Assembly: GCF_001279725.1 (NCBI RefSeq) | Contig: NZ_LGDE01000436.1 | Location: 1-64,000 of the forward strand | DNA length: 64,000 nt | Origin: Streptomyces sp. WM4235 | GTDB lineage: Bacteria > Actinomycetota > Actinomycetes > Streptomycetales > Streptomycetaceae | Reading direction: 5' to 3' | Shown: positions 51,595 to 63,284 of the stretch, piece by piece | Position numbering within the stretch: position 1 is the stretch's first letter | Layout: every line of letters begins with the position of its first letter | Program-made: the position numbers and the translations under genes | The notes under the pieces: model-generated | What the model saw: the letters and a program-made list of their open reading frames with translations, nothing else | Databases searched by the model: none | Told to the model about the DNA's origin: nothing

Positions 51595-51646
51595 CGTACG
51601 CCGGAGGGCCGGCGCCCCGATCGGGGCGCCGGCCCTCCGGCGTACG
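51595..51646. terminator. Perfect 26-bp palindromic terminator
   Basis: The 52 bases from 51595 to 51646 are self-complementary end to end, centred on GATC. They form a stem of up to about 24 bp between the convergent small membrane gene (stop 51582) and guaB3 (stop 51660). Confidence 0.85.
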
Positions 51647-51659
51647 GCGTGGCAGTCGG

Positions 51660-52784
51660 TCAGCGACGGTGCTGCGAGTCCGCGACGGTGACCTCGACCC
51701 GCTGGAACTCCTTGAGCTCGCTGTAGCCGGTGGTGGCCATCGAGCGGCGCAGCGCGCCGAAGATGTTCATGGAACCGTCCGGGGAGTGCGACGGGCCGGT
51801 CAGGATCTCCTCGGTGGTGCCCACCGTGCCGAGGTCGACCTTCTTGCCGCGCGGCACGTCCTCGTGGACGGCCTCCATGCCCCAGTGGTTGCCCTTGCCG
51901 GGCGCGTCCGTGGCACGGGCCAGCGGGGAGCCCATCATCACGGCGTCCGCGCCGCAGGCGACGGCCTTCGGGATGTCGCCCGACCAGCCCACGCCGCCGT
52001 CGGCGATGACGTGCACGTAGCGGCCGCCGGACTCGTCCATGTAGTCGCGGCGGGCCGCGGCCACGTCCGCGACGGCGGTGGCCATCGGGACCTGGATGCC
52101 GAGGACGTTGCGCGTGGTGTGCGCGGCGCCGCCGCCGAAGCCCACCAGCACGCCGGCCGCGCCGGTGCGCATCAGGTGCAGGGCCGCGGTGTAGGTGGCG
52201 CAGCCGCCGACGATGACCGGGACGTCCAGTTCGTAGATGAACTGCTTGAGGTTCAGCGGCTCCGCGGCGCCGGAGACGTGCTCGGCGGACACCGTGGTGC
52301 CGCGGATCACGAAGATGTCCACGCCGGCGTCGACGACGACCTTGGAGAACTCGGCCGTGCGCTGCGGGGACAGCGCGGCGGCGGTGACGACGCCCGAGTC
52401 GCGCACCTCCTTGATGCGCTGCCGGATCAGGTCGGCCTGGATGGGCGCGGCGTAGATCTCCTGGAGGCGGCGGGTGGCGGCCTCCTCGTCGAGCTCGTTG
52501 ATCTCGTCGAGCAGCGGCTGCGGGTCCTCGTACCGGGTCCACAGACCTTCGAGGTTCAGCACGCCGAGGCCGCCGAGCTCGCCGATGCGGATGGCGGTCT
52601 GCGGGGAGACCACGGAGTCCATGGGGGCGGCCAGGAAGGGGAGCTCGAAGCGGTACGCGTCGATCTGCCAGGCGATCGAGACCTCCTTCGGGTCCCGCGT
52701 ACGCCGGCTCGGGACGATGGCGATGTCGTCGAACGCGTACGCCCTGCGGCCGCGCTTGCCGCGCCCGATCTCGATCTCAGTCAC
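51660..52784 (-). CDS. guaB3: GuaB3 family IMP dehydrogenase-related protein
   Basis: A 374-residue TIM-barrel protein of the actinobacterial GuaB3 family, which lacks the CBS pair of true IMP dehydrogenase. It starts VTEIEIGRGKRGRRAY. Barrel segments seen are LAAPMDSVVSP, VIVGGCATYTAALH and VIADGGVGWSGDI. Some members act as GMP reductase or have unclear activity; I do not assign a reaction. The GTG at 52784 has GAGGAAAGG upstream. It lies 183 bp downstream of guaB on the same strand, probably co-transcribed. Confidence 0.9.
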   Translation of the reverse strand: MTEIEIGRGKRGRRAYAFDDIAIVPSRRTRDPKEVSIAWQIDAYRFELPFLAAPMDSVVSPQTAIRIGELGGLGVLNLEGLWTRYEDPQPLLDEINELDEEAATRRLQEIYAAPIQADLIRQRIKEVRDSGVVTAAALSPQRTAEFSKVVVDAGVDIFVIRGTTVSAEHVSGAAEPLNLKQFIYELDVPVIVGGCATYTAALHLMRTGAAGVLVGFGGGAAHTTRNVLGIQVPMATAVADVAAARRDYMDESGGRYVHVIADGGVGWSGDIPKAVACGADAVMMGSPLARATDAPGKGNHWGMEAVHEDVPRGKKVDLGTVGTTEEILTGPSHSPDGSMNIFGALRRSMATTGYSELKEFQRVEVTVADSQHRR

Positions 52785-52967
52785 GTGTGGTGGCCTTTCC
52801 TCTGGGTCTGCCCGTCCAGTATCCCCGAACCCCGGGGGCCCGCGTTCCGGTGACCGCCGTACGGACACGCTCCACCCGGGCGCGGACGCGATCCCCGGGT
52901 CCGGGAACGGTGAAGGGCGGCCCCGGATCAACCGGAACCGCCCAGTTCACGCGTGTGTGGGGGCCGC

Positions 52968-54575
<1,608 letters not shown>

Positions 54576-54625
54576 CTACTACTGGACTCCGCTGCCGGGC
54601 CCTGCCCCGGACCGCGGTCGGCGGT

Positions 54626-55345
54626 CTACTGCTCCGCCAGTGCCCGGAGTCGACTGAGCGCCCTGTGCTGGGCCACGCGCACCGCTCCGGGGGACATCCC
54701 GAGCATCTGCCCGGTCTCCTCGGCGGTCAGGCCGACGGCCACCCGCAGCACGAGCAGTTCGCGCTGGTTCTCGGGCAGGTTGGCCAGCAGCTTCTTGGCC
54801 CAGGCGGCATCGCTGCTGAGCAGCGCCCGCTCTTCCGGGCCGAGCGAGTCGTCGGGCCGCTCGGGCATCTCGTCCGACGGGACCGCCGTGCTCCCCGGGT
54901 GCCGCATGGCGGCCCGCTGGAGGTCGGCGACCTTGTGCGCGGCGATGGCGAAGACGAAGGCCTCGAAGGGGCGTCCGGTGTCCCGGTAGCGCGGCAGCGC
55001 CATCAGGACGGCGACACAGACCTCTTGCGCCAGGTCCTCGACGAAGTGACGAGCGTCACCCGGTAGACGGGAGAGCCGGGTGCGGCAGTAGCGGATCGCG
55101 AGGGGATGGACGAAGGCCAGCAGATCGTGCGTGGCCTGCTCGTCGCCGTCCACGGCCCGGCGGACGAGAGCGCTGACCGCCCCGGCTCCGCCGCCCTTGG
55201 CGGTGCCGGTGGAGCCTGTGGCCGCAGGTGACCCCGGGGCCTCGTCGTCGCGCATCAATCCATGGTGCCTTGGCGCGGGTGCATTCGCGGCACCGTGGTC
55301 CTTGTTGTGCATCGAAGCGTTATGAGCGGGTGCGCCAGTACTCAT
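54626..55345 (-). CDS. shbA: ECF sigma factor, ShbA/SigD type
   Basis: A 239-residue ECF sigma factor. Region 2 spans about 80-145 ([19 protein letters not shown], then [17 protein letters not shown]). Region 4 spans about 175-235 ([39 protein letters not shown]). The position upstream of guaB and the sequence fit ShbA, shown in S. griseus to drive transcription of hrdB, the principal sigma gene. The ATG at 55345 has GGAGGG eight bases before it. The first 65 residues are poorly conserved in character, so a later Met (MHNKDHG or MRDDEA) is possible. Confidence 0.85.
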   Translation of the reverse strand: MSTGAPAHNASMHNKDHGAANAPAPRHHGLMRDDEAPGSPAATGSTGTAKGGGAGAVSALVRRAVDGDEQATHDLLAFVHPLAIRYCRTRLSRLPGDARHFVEDLAQEVCVAVLMALPRYRDTGRPFEAFVFAIAAHKVADLQRAAMRHPGSTAVPSDEMPERPDDSLGPEERALLSSDAAWAKKLLANLPENQRELLVLRVAVGLTAEETGQMLGMSPGAVRVAQHRALSRLRALAEQ

Positions 55346-55519
55346 CGCCTGCGCCCTCCCCTCCGCTCGGCCCGAATGGTCCCTAGGCCACATCTTCGAG
55401 AATGCGGCACACCCTCAAGGATGCGGCATCGCGCACGAAGCGACACGTCCCCCGGATTGTGCCCCGCCAATCCCCGGTTTCGCACCGGGTCCGGGCGGGA
55501 CACTCTCAACGGTCCGCGA

Positions 55520-56131
55520 TCAGCGGACCAGGCCCCATCGGAACCCGAGCGCCACGGCGTGCGCCCGGTCCGAGGCGCCCAGCTTCTTGAACAGCCGACG
55601 GGCGTGCGTCTTGACCGTGTCCTCGGAGAGGAAGAGCTCTCGCCCGATCTCCGCGTTGGACCGGCCGTGGCTCATGCCCTCCAGCACCTGGATCTCGCGC
55701 GCGGTGAGCGTGGGCGCGGCGCCCATCTCGGCCGAGCGGAGCCGGCGCGGGGCCAGTCGCCAGGTGGGGTCGGCGAGGGCCTGGGTGACCGTGGCCCGCA
55801 GTTCGGCGCGCGAGGCGTCCTTGTGCAGGTATCCCCGGGCTCCGGCGGCGACCGCGAGGGCTACGCCGTCCAGGTCCTCGGCGACCGTCAGCATGATGAT
55901 GCGGGCACCGGGGTCGGCCGAGAGCAGCCGGCGGACCGTCTCGACACCGCCCAGGCCGGGCATCCGTACATCCATCAGAATCAGATCGGAGCGGTCGGCA
56001 CCCCAGCGGCGGAGGACTTCCTCGCCGTTGGCTGCCGTCGTCACACGCTCGACGCCGGGCACGGTGGCAACCGCGCGACGGAGCGCCTCTCGGGCAAGCG
56101 GGGAGTCGTCGCAGACGAGGACGGATGTCAT
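55520..56131 (-). CDS. bldM: BldM, developmental response regulator
   Basis: A 203-residue NarL-type regulator matching BldM throughout as I recall it. The receiver is MTSVLVCDDSPLAREALRRA with D54 in LMDVRMPG. The LuxR-type DNA-binding domain is LTAREIQVLEGMSHGRSNAE and SEDTVKTHARRLFKKLG. BldM is an orphan regulator known to work without conventional phosphorylation. As a homodimer it activates early aerial-hyphae genes, and as a heterodimer with WhiI it activates later ones. The ATG at 56131 is the accepted start by sequence. It is divergent from whiD. Its upstream region carries an exact sigma-BldN promoter (56258-56285). Confidence 0.97.
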   Translation of the reverse strand: MTSVLVCDDSPLAREALRRAVATVPGVERVTTAANGEEVLRRWGADRSDLILMDVRMPGLGGVETVRRLLSADPGARIIMLTVAEDLDGVALAVAAGARGYLHKDASRAELRATVTQALADPTWRLAPRRLRSAEMGAAPTLTAREIQVLEGMSHGRSNAEIGRELFLSEDTVKTHARRLFKKLGASDRAHAVALGFRWGLVR

Positions 56132-56511
56132 GACCGCCCTCCGCAGCTGCTGATGCGCGTCACCTTGAGCCTCCAGGCTGGTACGTATCGTCACCTGTGC
56201 GGTCGATGCCCCCGGACACCTGTCCGAGAACTTATTGGTTCAACCGCCTTCGCACTCTCAACGATGGTCACTCGAAAGAGTTACGGGTCAGACGGACACC
56301 TTCGGCACTCTACGTGAGGAAGCGATCACGACGTCGGAGGCGCGGGCGGCCTGTCCTCCATCTGGAGCTATGCCCTATTTGGCGGCTTTCCTTCCGTTTG
56401 GCACGTGTCTGAGGCTAGATTCCCAATGAGTCATATTTACATCTACTCCGACAGTAGGTGTGGAGACATGGACCGTATCCGCCTCAGTACCGGCACCAAG
56501 AGGGACTACCA
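56132..56511. other. bldM-whiD divergent regulatory region
   Basis: A 380-bp spacer between two developmental genes. It contains the BldN-type promoter for bldM and, from about 56395 to 56450, an AT-richer stretch (CTAGAT, TCATATTTAC) that probably holds whiD promoters. No open frame here is convincing. Confidence 0.7.
56258..56285 (-). promoter_or_regulatory. Sigma-BldN promoter of bldM
   Basis: On the minus strand: CGTAAC (56285-56280), 16 bases, then CGTTGA (56263-56258). This equals the published BldN-type pattern CGTAAC-N16-CGTTGA exactly, and bldM is a known BldN target. Confidence 0.9.
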
Positions 56512-56838
56512 ATGGCAGATTTCTCCCGCCTCCCCGGACCGAACGCCGACCTCTGGGACTGGCAGCTGCTGGCTGCCTGCCGCGGGGTCGACAGCTCCCT
56601 CTTCTTCCACCCGGAAGGCGAGCGGGGCGCGGCCAGGAGCGCGCGCGAGGCCTCGGCTAAAGAGGTCTGCATGCGCTGCCCGGTCCGTTCGGAATGCGCC
56701 GCGCACGCCCTCGCCGTCCGCGAGCCCTACGGGGTGTGGGGCGGCCTCACCGAGGACGAACGCGAAGAGCTGATGGGTCGAGCCCGGCACCGCCTGATCC
56801 CCGCGTCGAGCACGATCGGCCCGATCGCACCGCACTAG
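56512..56838 (+). CDS. whiD: WhiD, WhiB-family iron-sulfur developmental regulator
   Basis: A 108-residue Wbl protein beginning MADFSRLPGPNADLWDWQLL, matching WhiD. The four cluster cysteines are C23, C53, C56 and C62 (CMRCPVRSEC). The GVWGG turn and a basic C-terminus (MGRARHRL) follow. It binds a [4Fe-4S] cluster, contacts region 4 of the principal sigma factor and is needed for late sporulation. ATG at 56512 has GAGGG upstream. The C-terminus after residue 95 (IPASSTIGPIAPH) differs from the S. coelicolor tail as I remember it, which is normal for this variable end. Confidence 0.96.
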   Translation: MADFSRLPGPNADLWDWQLLAACRGVDSSLFFHPEGERGAARSAREASAKEVCMRCPVRSECAAHALAVREPYGVWGGLTEDEREELMGRARHRLIPASSTIGPIAPH

Positions 56839-56877
56839 CCGGTTCGCACGAAACGCCCGAAGGAACGTTTCCTCGAA

Positions 56878-56905
56878 TCCGTGACGCTCGCGCGCGCGTC
56901 ACGGA
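56878..56905. terminator. Terminator between whiD and the LysR gene
   Basis: TCCGTGACGC (56878-56887) pairs perfectly with GCGTCACGGA (56896-56905). It lies between the convergent stops at 56838 and 57005. Confidence 0.75.
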
Positions 56906-57004
56906 CCCCCCGGGCCCGGTCCGTCACCCGCCCGGCCGTACCGCCGTACGGCAGGCGCCCGACGGACCGCCCGGCGGGGGCCACTCGGCCCTCGCCGGCG
57001 CCCG

Positions 57005-57904
57005 TCAACGCGTCGCGGCCCGCTCCAGCTGGGTCAGCGTCGCCGCCACCGCGGGGACCCTCGCCAGGTCGGTCAGGGTCAGCGCCACGACCTCCCGCTC
57101 CACGGCGGGCTCCACCGCCACGGTGCTCACGCCCTTGGCCCGTACCGACTCCACGGCGAGCTCGGGCAACACCGCCACGCCGAGCCCCGCGCCCACCAGG
57201 CCGACCACGGCCGGGTAGTCGTCGGTGGCGAAGTCGATGCGCGGGGTGAAACCCGCGTCCTCGCACACCTCCACCAGGTGCCGGCGGCAGCGCGGGCAGC
57301 CCGCGATCCAGGGCTCGTCGGCCAGTTCCGCCATGCCCACCCGCTCGGCCCCGGCCAGTCGGTGCCCCTCGGGGACCAGTCCCACGAGGCGGTCGGTGAG
57401 CAGCGGGCGCACCACGAGGTCCTCCCATTCGGCCGCGGAGGTCGACGAGCCCCCGTACCGGAAGGCCAGCGCCACGTCGCAGTCGCCCTCGCGGAGCATC
57501 TCGACCGAACGCGGCGGCTCGGCCTCGACCAGGGAGATCCGGGTGCCCGGGTGCTCGGCGCGCATGGCCGCCAGCGCGGTCGGCACCAGCGTGGAACTGC
57601 CGCTGGGGAAGGAGACCAGCCGCACCCGGCCGGCGCGCAGCCCGGCGATGGCCGCGACCTCCTCCTCGGCGGCGGTCAGTCCGGCGAGGATTCCGGCGGC
57701 GTGCCGGACCAGGGCCTCACCCGCCTGGGTCAGGCGCATCTCCCGGCCCGTACGGATCAGCAGCGGGGTGCCGGCGGACTGCTCCAACGCCTTCATCTGT
57801 TGGGAAACGGCCGGTTGGGTGCAGCCCAGCTCGCGGGCGGCGGCGGAGAAGGAGCCGGTCCCGGCGACGGCGCGCAGGACCCGGAGATGACGTGCTTCGA
57901 TCAC
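57005..57904 (-). CDS. LysR-family transcriptional regulator
   Basis: A 299-residue LysR protein. The winged HTH lies at about residues 4-62 (LRVLRAVAGTGSFSAAAREL, CTQPAVSQQMKALE). The periplasmic-binding-like effector domain follows (about 88-290). One unusual local cluster, CPRCRRHLVEVC, near residue 195 may give a metal- or redox-sensitive element. The GTG at 57904 begins IEARHLRVL, the standard LysR N-terminus, and has no separate ribosome site, suggesting leaderless translation. It is divergent from the SDR gene with a 384-bp spacer; that gene is the natural target to test. Confidence 0.9.
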   Translation of the reverse strand: MIEARHLRVLRAVAGTGSFSAAARELGCTQPAVSQQMKALEQSAGTPLLIRTGREMRLTQAGEALVRHAAGILAGLTAAEEEVAAIAGLRAGRVRLVSFPSGSSTLVPTALAAMRAEHPGTRISLVEAEPPRSVEMLREGDCDVALAFRYGGSSTSAAEWEDLVVRPLLTDRLVGLVPEGHRLAGAERVGMAELADEPWIAGCPRCRRHLVEVCEDAGFTPRIDFATDDYPAVVGLVGAGLGVAVLPELAVESVRAKGVSTVAVEPAVEREVVALTLTDLARVPAVAATLTQLERAATR

Positions 57905-58288
57905 CCTTCGAGCATAAGGGCATCTTTGACTGTAGGGCCAATGTTCGGCGGACCCTTTGAGGAGCCTCGCCCGGGTCGCCATTCCGCGCCGGACGCGCCG
58001 GAGGCCCCGGGCGGGCCGGACGGGTCGAGCGGTTCCCCGGGAGGGTCCGACCGGGGTGCGCACCCGCGGGTGACCGGGGAAGGGGCGGCGCGGGCCGGTG
58101 GGGTTCCGCTTCCGCGCGGCCGCGGCGAGGGAGCCGACCGCGCGGGAGCCCGCGCGCACATGGACCGGAGCACGCTTCCACGGGAACGCGGCTCAACTCC
58201 GGCGCGGCGGGCGGGCCCTGACGCGGGGTCTCGCGGACCGGACGGGACCCTGACGACAGGGCCCCGCGGCGGCGGCTAGGTTGCGCAC
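57905..58288. other. LysR-SDR divergent spacer
   Basis: About 384 bp. The left 50 bases are AT-richer and probably hold the LysR promoter. A TAGGTT (58277-58282) seven bases before the SDR ATG suggests a leaderless SDR message. No clear T-N11-A LysR operator was recognised. Confidence 0.5.
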
Positions 58289-59062
58289 ATGACGACTGCG
58301 TTGATTACGGGATCCACGGCGGGCATCGGCGCCGCCTTCGCCCGGCGGCTCGCCGCCCAGGGCCACAACCTCGTGCTGGTGGCCCGCGACACCAAGCGAC
58401 TCGCGGAGCAGGCCACCGAGTTGCACGACCGCCACGGGATCGAGGCCGAGGTGCTGTCGGCGGACCTCTCCACCGACGAGGGCATCGCGGCGGTCGAGGC
58501 CCGCCTCGGCGACCGCACCCACCCCGTGGACCTGTTGGTCAACAACGCGGGCTTCGGCAACAAGGGCCGCTACCTGGACGTTTCCATGGCCGACGAGCTG
58601 ACCATGGTCAAGGTGCACATCGAGGCGGTGCTGCGGCTGACCTCGGCCGCCGGCGAGTCGATGCGCTCGCGCGGGCGCGGCGGCGTGATCAACGTGGCCT
58701 CGGTCGCCGCCTTCCTGCCGCGCGGCACCTACGGGGCGAGCAAGGCCTGGGTCGTGCAGTTCACCCAGGGCGCGGCGAGGGACCTGGCGGGCTCCGGGGT
58801 GCGGTTGATGGCGCTGTGCCCGGGCTTCGTGCGCACGGAGTTCCACGAGCGGGCCGGCATGGGCACGGACAACATCCCGGGCTGGCTCTGGCTGGACGCC
58901 GACAAGCTGGTGGCTTCGGCGCTGGCCGACCTGGCGCGCGGCAAGACCGTCTCGATCCCGGATCCCCGCTACAAGGCGCTGATGAGCGTGGTGAAGCTGA
59001 CTCCGCGCGGGCTGCTCGGCGGCGTGTCCTCCCGTACGGGTCGCAAGTACGGCCCGCAGTAG
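58289..59062 (+). CDS. Short-chain dehydrogenase/reductase
   Basis: A 257-residue classical SDR. Cofactor loop TGSTAGIG is at 8-15 and NNAG at 85-88. The catalytic S138, Y148 and K152 are in VASVAAF and YGASKAW. A C-terminal extension rich in Arg/Gly (SSRTGRKYGPQ) follows the fold. Arg34 and Lys36 after the second strand favour NADP. The substrate is not predictable. The ATG lies seven bases after a -10-like TAGGTT, so the message is probably leaderless. It is divergent from a LysR regulator. Confidence 0.93.
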   Translation: MTTALITGSTAGIGAAFARRLAAQGHNLVLVARDTKRLAEQATELHDRHGIEAEVLSADLSTDEGIAAVEARLGDRTHPVDLLVNNAGFGNKGRYLDVSMADELTMVKVHIEAVLRLTSAAGESMRSRGRGGVINVASVAAFLPRGTYGASKAWVVQFTQGAARDLAGSGVRLMALCPGFVRTEFHERAGMGTDNIPGWLWLDADKLVASALADLARGKTVSIPDPRYKALMSVVKLTPRGLLGGVSSRTGRKYGPQ

Positions 59063-59182
59063 TACGACGCGCGGTGGCGCGGGCGGCCGCCGCCACGGGA
59101 CACATCCGAACCAACCAAACCCGCCAAACGGGTGGAATCTCCCTAAACTGGACCTGTCCCATCCAGTGCGGGAGGCGACGCC

Positions 59183-59884
59183 ATGACATTCGTACAGGTA
59201 ATCGATTACGAAACCACGCGGTTCGAGGAGATGAACGCCCTCATCGACCGCTGGGCACAGCGGGCGAGCGGTCGCCGCACGGTCACGCACACCATGATCG
59301 GCCGGGACCGCGAAGCGCGGACGCACTACCTCGACCTCGTCGAGTTCCCCTCGTACGAGGACGCCATGAGGAACTCCCGACTCCCCGAGACCGACGGGAT
59401 GTTCCAGGAGATGGTGGCCCTCTGCGAGGGCATGCCGAAGTTCATGAACCTGGACGTGGTCCGCAACGAGTACCTCGACAAGCTCGTCGTGAACCGGATC
59501 TTCGAGGACGTCGCGGAGAAGGGCGACTTCAGCGTCGTCGACGAGTGCGTCGCGGCCGACTACACCGACCACGACATCATGGCGGCGCCCGGCACGGGCG
59601 ACGGTCGGCAGGGCATGAAGCGGACGATGGGCATGTGGCGCGACGCGTTCGACTTCTCGTTCGACCTGCACCGTCAGATCGCCGAGGGCGACTGCGTCTC
59701 CACGTTGTGGACCTGGACCGGCACCCAGAAGGGCGAGTTCATGGGCGTCCCGCCGACCGGGAAGGAAGTCACGATGTCGGGCTGCACGACCTTCCGCATC
59801 GAGAACGGCCAGGTGGCGGAGGGCTGGTGGTACTACGACGCGCCGGGCCTCATGCGGCAGATGGGCATGACGGACGCCGCGTAG
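59183..59884 (+). CDS. Two-domain protein: ABM-like plus SnoaL/NTF2-like
   Basis: A 233-residue protein. Residues about 1-100 resemble a dimeric alpha/beta barrel of the ABM type (TMIGRDREARTHYLDLVEFP). Residues about 105-233 are a SnoaL-like NTF2 domain, recognisable from YLDKLVVNRIFEDV, WTWTGTQKGEFMGVPPTGK and FRIENGQVAEGWWYYD. SnoaL-like proteins of this type include ester cyclases and many of unknown activity. The ATG at 59183 has GGGAGGCG upstream. It is transcribed with, but about 120 bp beyond, the SDR and could be independent. No catalytic assignment is made. Confidence 0.8.
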   Translation: MTFVQVIDYETTRFEEMNALIDRWAQRASGRRTVTHTMIGRDREARTHYLDLVEFPSYEDAMRNSRLPETDGMFQEMVALCEGMPKFMNLDVVRNEYLDKLVVNRIFEDVAEKGDFSVVDECVAADYTDHDIMAAPGTGDGRQGMKRTMGMWRDAFDFSFDLHRQIAEGDCVSTLWTWTGTQKGEFMGVPPTGKEVTMSGCTTFRIENGQVAEGWWYYDAPGLMRQMGMTDAA

Positions 59885-59914
59885 GCCGTCCGAAGCCGGT
59901 CGGACCCGGGCACG

Positions 59915-59963
59915 GGGAAGGCCCCGGTCACCGCCGCTGGGCGGTGGTGACCGGGGCCTTCCC
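59915..59963. terminator. Strong bidirectional terminator before groEL1
   Basis: GGGAAGGCCCCGGTCACC (59915-59932) pairs with its complement at 59946-59963 across a short GC-rich loop. It lies between the stop at 59884 and the groEL1 stop at 60013. Confidence 0.8.
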
Positions 59964-60012
59964 TCGGATCAGCGGGGGCCCGCCGAAGCGGCGGGCACCC
60001 TGCGGCTCAACC

Positions 60013-61650
<1,638 letters not shown>

Positions 61651-61786
61651 TCAGCCCTCTCGATAACTCGGGTTCAACGAACTGCGCCCCTCGCCGCCCG
61701 GCAATCAGCGGGGTGACCAGGGGCGCAGCTCAAAGCAAAACTGGTGAAGAGGAAGAGGATCGCTCCTCTTGCCTGCTTCGTTCGAC

Positions 61787-62095
61787 TTACTTCTCGACGA
61801 TCGCGAGTACGTCGCGAGCCGAGAGGACGAGGTACTCCTCGCCGCTGTACTTCACTTCGGTGCCGCCGTACTTGCTGTACAGCACGATGTCGCCGACGCT
61901 GACGTCCAGCGGGAGACGCTGGCCGTCCTCGAAGCGACCCGGACCGACCGCGAGGACGACGCCCTCCTGGGGCTTCTCCTTCGCGGTGTCCGGGATGACC
62001 AGGCCGGAAGCCGTGGTCTGCTCGGCGTCGAGCGGCTGGACCACGATGCGGTCCTCGAGCGGCTTGATGGCAACCTTGGAGCTGGTGGTCGTCAC
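61787..62095 (-). CDS. groES: Co-chaperonin GroES
   Basis: A 102-residue GroES. Typical segments are [19 protein letters not shown], the mobile loop with TTASGLVIP, and [20 protein letters not shown]. It caps the GroEL ring. Upstream, at 62192-62265, are two CIRCE operators and a vegetative promoter, so heat-shock control by HrcA is expected. It is first in the groES-groEL1 operon. Confidence 0.98.
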   Translation of the reverse strand: MTTTSSKVAIKPLEDRIVVQPLDAEQTTASGLVIPDTAKEKPQEGVVLAVGPGRFEDGQRLPLDVSVGDIVLYSKYGGTEVKYSGEEYLVLSARDVLAIVEK

Positions 62096-62191
62096 GATCC
62101 GACCTCCCCCTTCGGAGATCCGGGGTTAACTGTCTGAGGTGGCGACCAGGTCGATCCGTCGTCGCGGGTGCCGGACCTGCCTGTCGCTGTG

Positions 62192-62218
62192 TTGGCACTC
62201 ACCAGGGGCGAGTGCCAG
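62192..62218. promoter_or_regulatory. CIRCE operator 1 (HrcA)
   Basis: TTGGCACTC, nine bases, GAGTGCCAG. An inverted repeat with only outer mismatches to the CIRCE pattern TTAGCACTC-N9-GAGTGCTAA. It lies downstream of the -10, between promoter and groES. Confidence 0.92.
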
Positions 62219-62223
62219 GTGCG

Positions 62224-62253
62224 ACACTATTCCGGCGATTAGCACTCGGTCAA
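62224..62253 (-). promoter_or_regulatory. groES promoter
   Basis: On the minus strand TTGACC (62253-62248), 18 bases, TAGTGT (62229-62224). The -35 lies inside CIRCE operator 2. Confidence 0.7.
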
Positions 62254-62265
62254 GCGGAGTGCCAA
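62239..62265. promoter_or_regulatory. CIRCE operator 2 (HrcA)
   Basis: TTAGCACTC, nine bases, GAGTGCCAA. It covers the -35 of the groES promoter. Confidence 0.94.
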
Positions 62266-62603
62266 TTTGCCTCTCGGCGAGGCGCGCTTCCAGCCGCCCG
62301 CCCGGAGCCCGCCGGCCCTGCGGGCGGGGCGTCCGGGCCCCTGTGCCGACTCCCTCGGAAGTCGCCCGACTTGCCCCTCGGGCAGGCGTTCGGCGTGATC
62401 GTCCTCGACTTCGGCCTCCGGGACCCGCGCGGCCTCGCCCGCGCGGCCCGTCGCGGCCCGGGGCCCGGAGGTCCGGCCCGGTTCCGCGACCGCGACCGCG
62501 CCGGCGCCGGCGCCGGCTGTCTCAGGGTCGCCCGACACCCCTGCGCCGGGCCCGGCTACGGGCCCGACATCGGCTCCGGCGACCGATATGTGACGCTTGA
62601 GCC
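62266..62603. other. Spacer between groES and the OmpR-type regulator
   Basis: About 340 bp with no gene. It is very GC-rich, with short GCGACC and GCCGGC repeats near 62490-62520. TATGTG near 62586-62591 may be the -10 of the regulator gene. Confidence 0.5.
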
Positions 62604-63284
62604 GTGCGCATCCTGGTGGTCGAAGACGAAGAGGGGCTGGCCGAGTCCCTGCGGCTCGGCCTGTCCGCCGACGGTCACTGGGTCGAGGTCGCCCACGACG
62701 GACACCGCGGCCTCGACCTCGCGCTCACCGGCGGCCCGTACGACGCCGTGCTCCTCGACCTGATGCTCCCCGGTCTCGGCGGCCACGAGATCTGCACCCG
62801 CCTGCGCGCCCACGGCGACCGCACGCCCGTCCTGATGCTGACCGCCAAGGACGGCGAGCACGACGAGGCCGACGGGCTCGACGCGGGCGCCGACGACTAC
62901 CTCACCAAGCCGTTCTCGTTCGTCGTGCTGGCCGCGCGGCTGCGCGCGCTCGCCCGCCGCGCCGGCACCCCGCGGGTCGGCGTCCTGCGGGCGGGCGATC
63001 TCGTCCTGGATCCGTCCGGGCGGCGCTGCCGGCGCGGCGAGCGGGACATCGAACTCACCGCGCGCGAACTCGGCGTGCTCGCCTGCCTGATGCAGCAGCC
63101 GGGCCGGGCGGTCGCCAAGCAGGACATCCTCGACGAGGTCTGGGACGTCCCGCACGCCATCGACCCGAACATCGTCGAGGTGTACGTGTCCTCGCTGCGC
63201 CGGAAGATCGACGCGCCGTTCGGGCGCCGCTCCATCCTCACCGTGCACGGGACCGGCTACCGGATGGCACCCGACGGTGGTTAG
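62604..63284 (+). CDS. OmpR-family response regulator
   Basis: A 226-residue regulator. The receiver is MRILVVEDEEGLAESL with phosphoacceptor D52 in VLLDLMLPG and the conserved Lys in YLTKPFSF. The winged-helix output domain (about 128-226) has LTARELGVLACLM and YVSSLRRKID. The start is GTG with no clear ribosome site, so leaderless translation is likely. It overlaps the histidine kinase gene by 8 bp; together they form a two-component pair. The signal is unknown. Confidence 0.95.
   Translation: MRILVVEDEEGLAESLRLGLSADGHWVEVAHDGHRGLDLALTGGPYDAVLLDLMLPGLGGHEICTRLRAHGDRTPVLMLTAKDGEHDEADGLDAGADDYLTKPFSFVVLAARLRALARRAGTPRVGVLRAGDLVLDPSGRRCRRGERDIELTARELGVLACLMQQPGRAVAKQDILDEVWDVPHAIDPNIVEVYVSSLRRKIDAPFGRRSILTVHGTGYRMAPDGG

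Noticed and set aside
55262..56317. 351-residue plus-strand ORF over shbA and bldM
   Set aside because: Shadow of bldM and the shbA 5' end, both of which have clear families on the minus strand.
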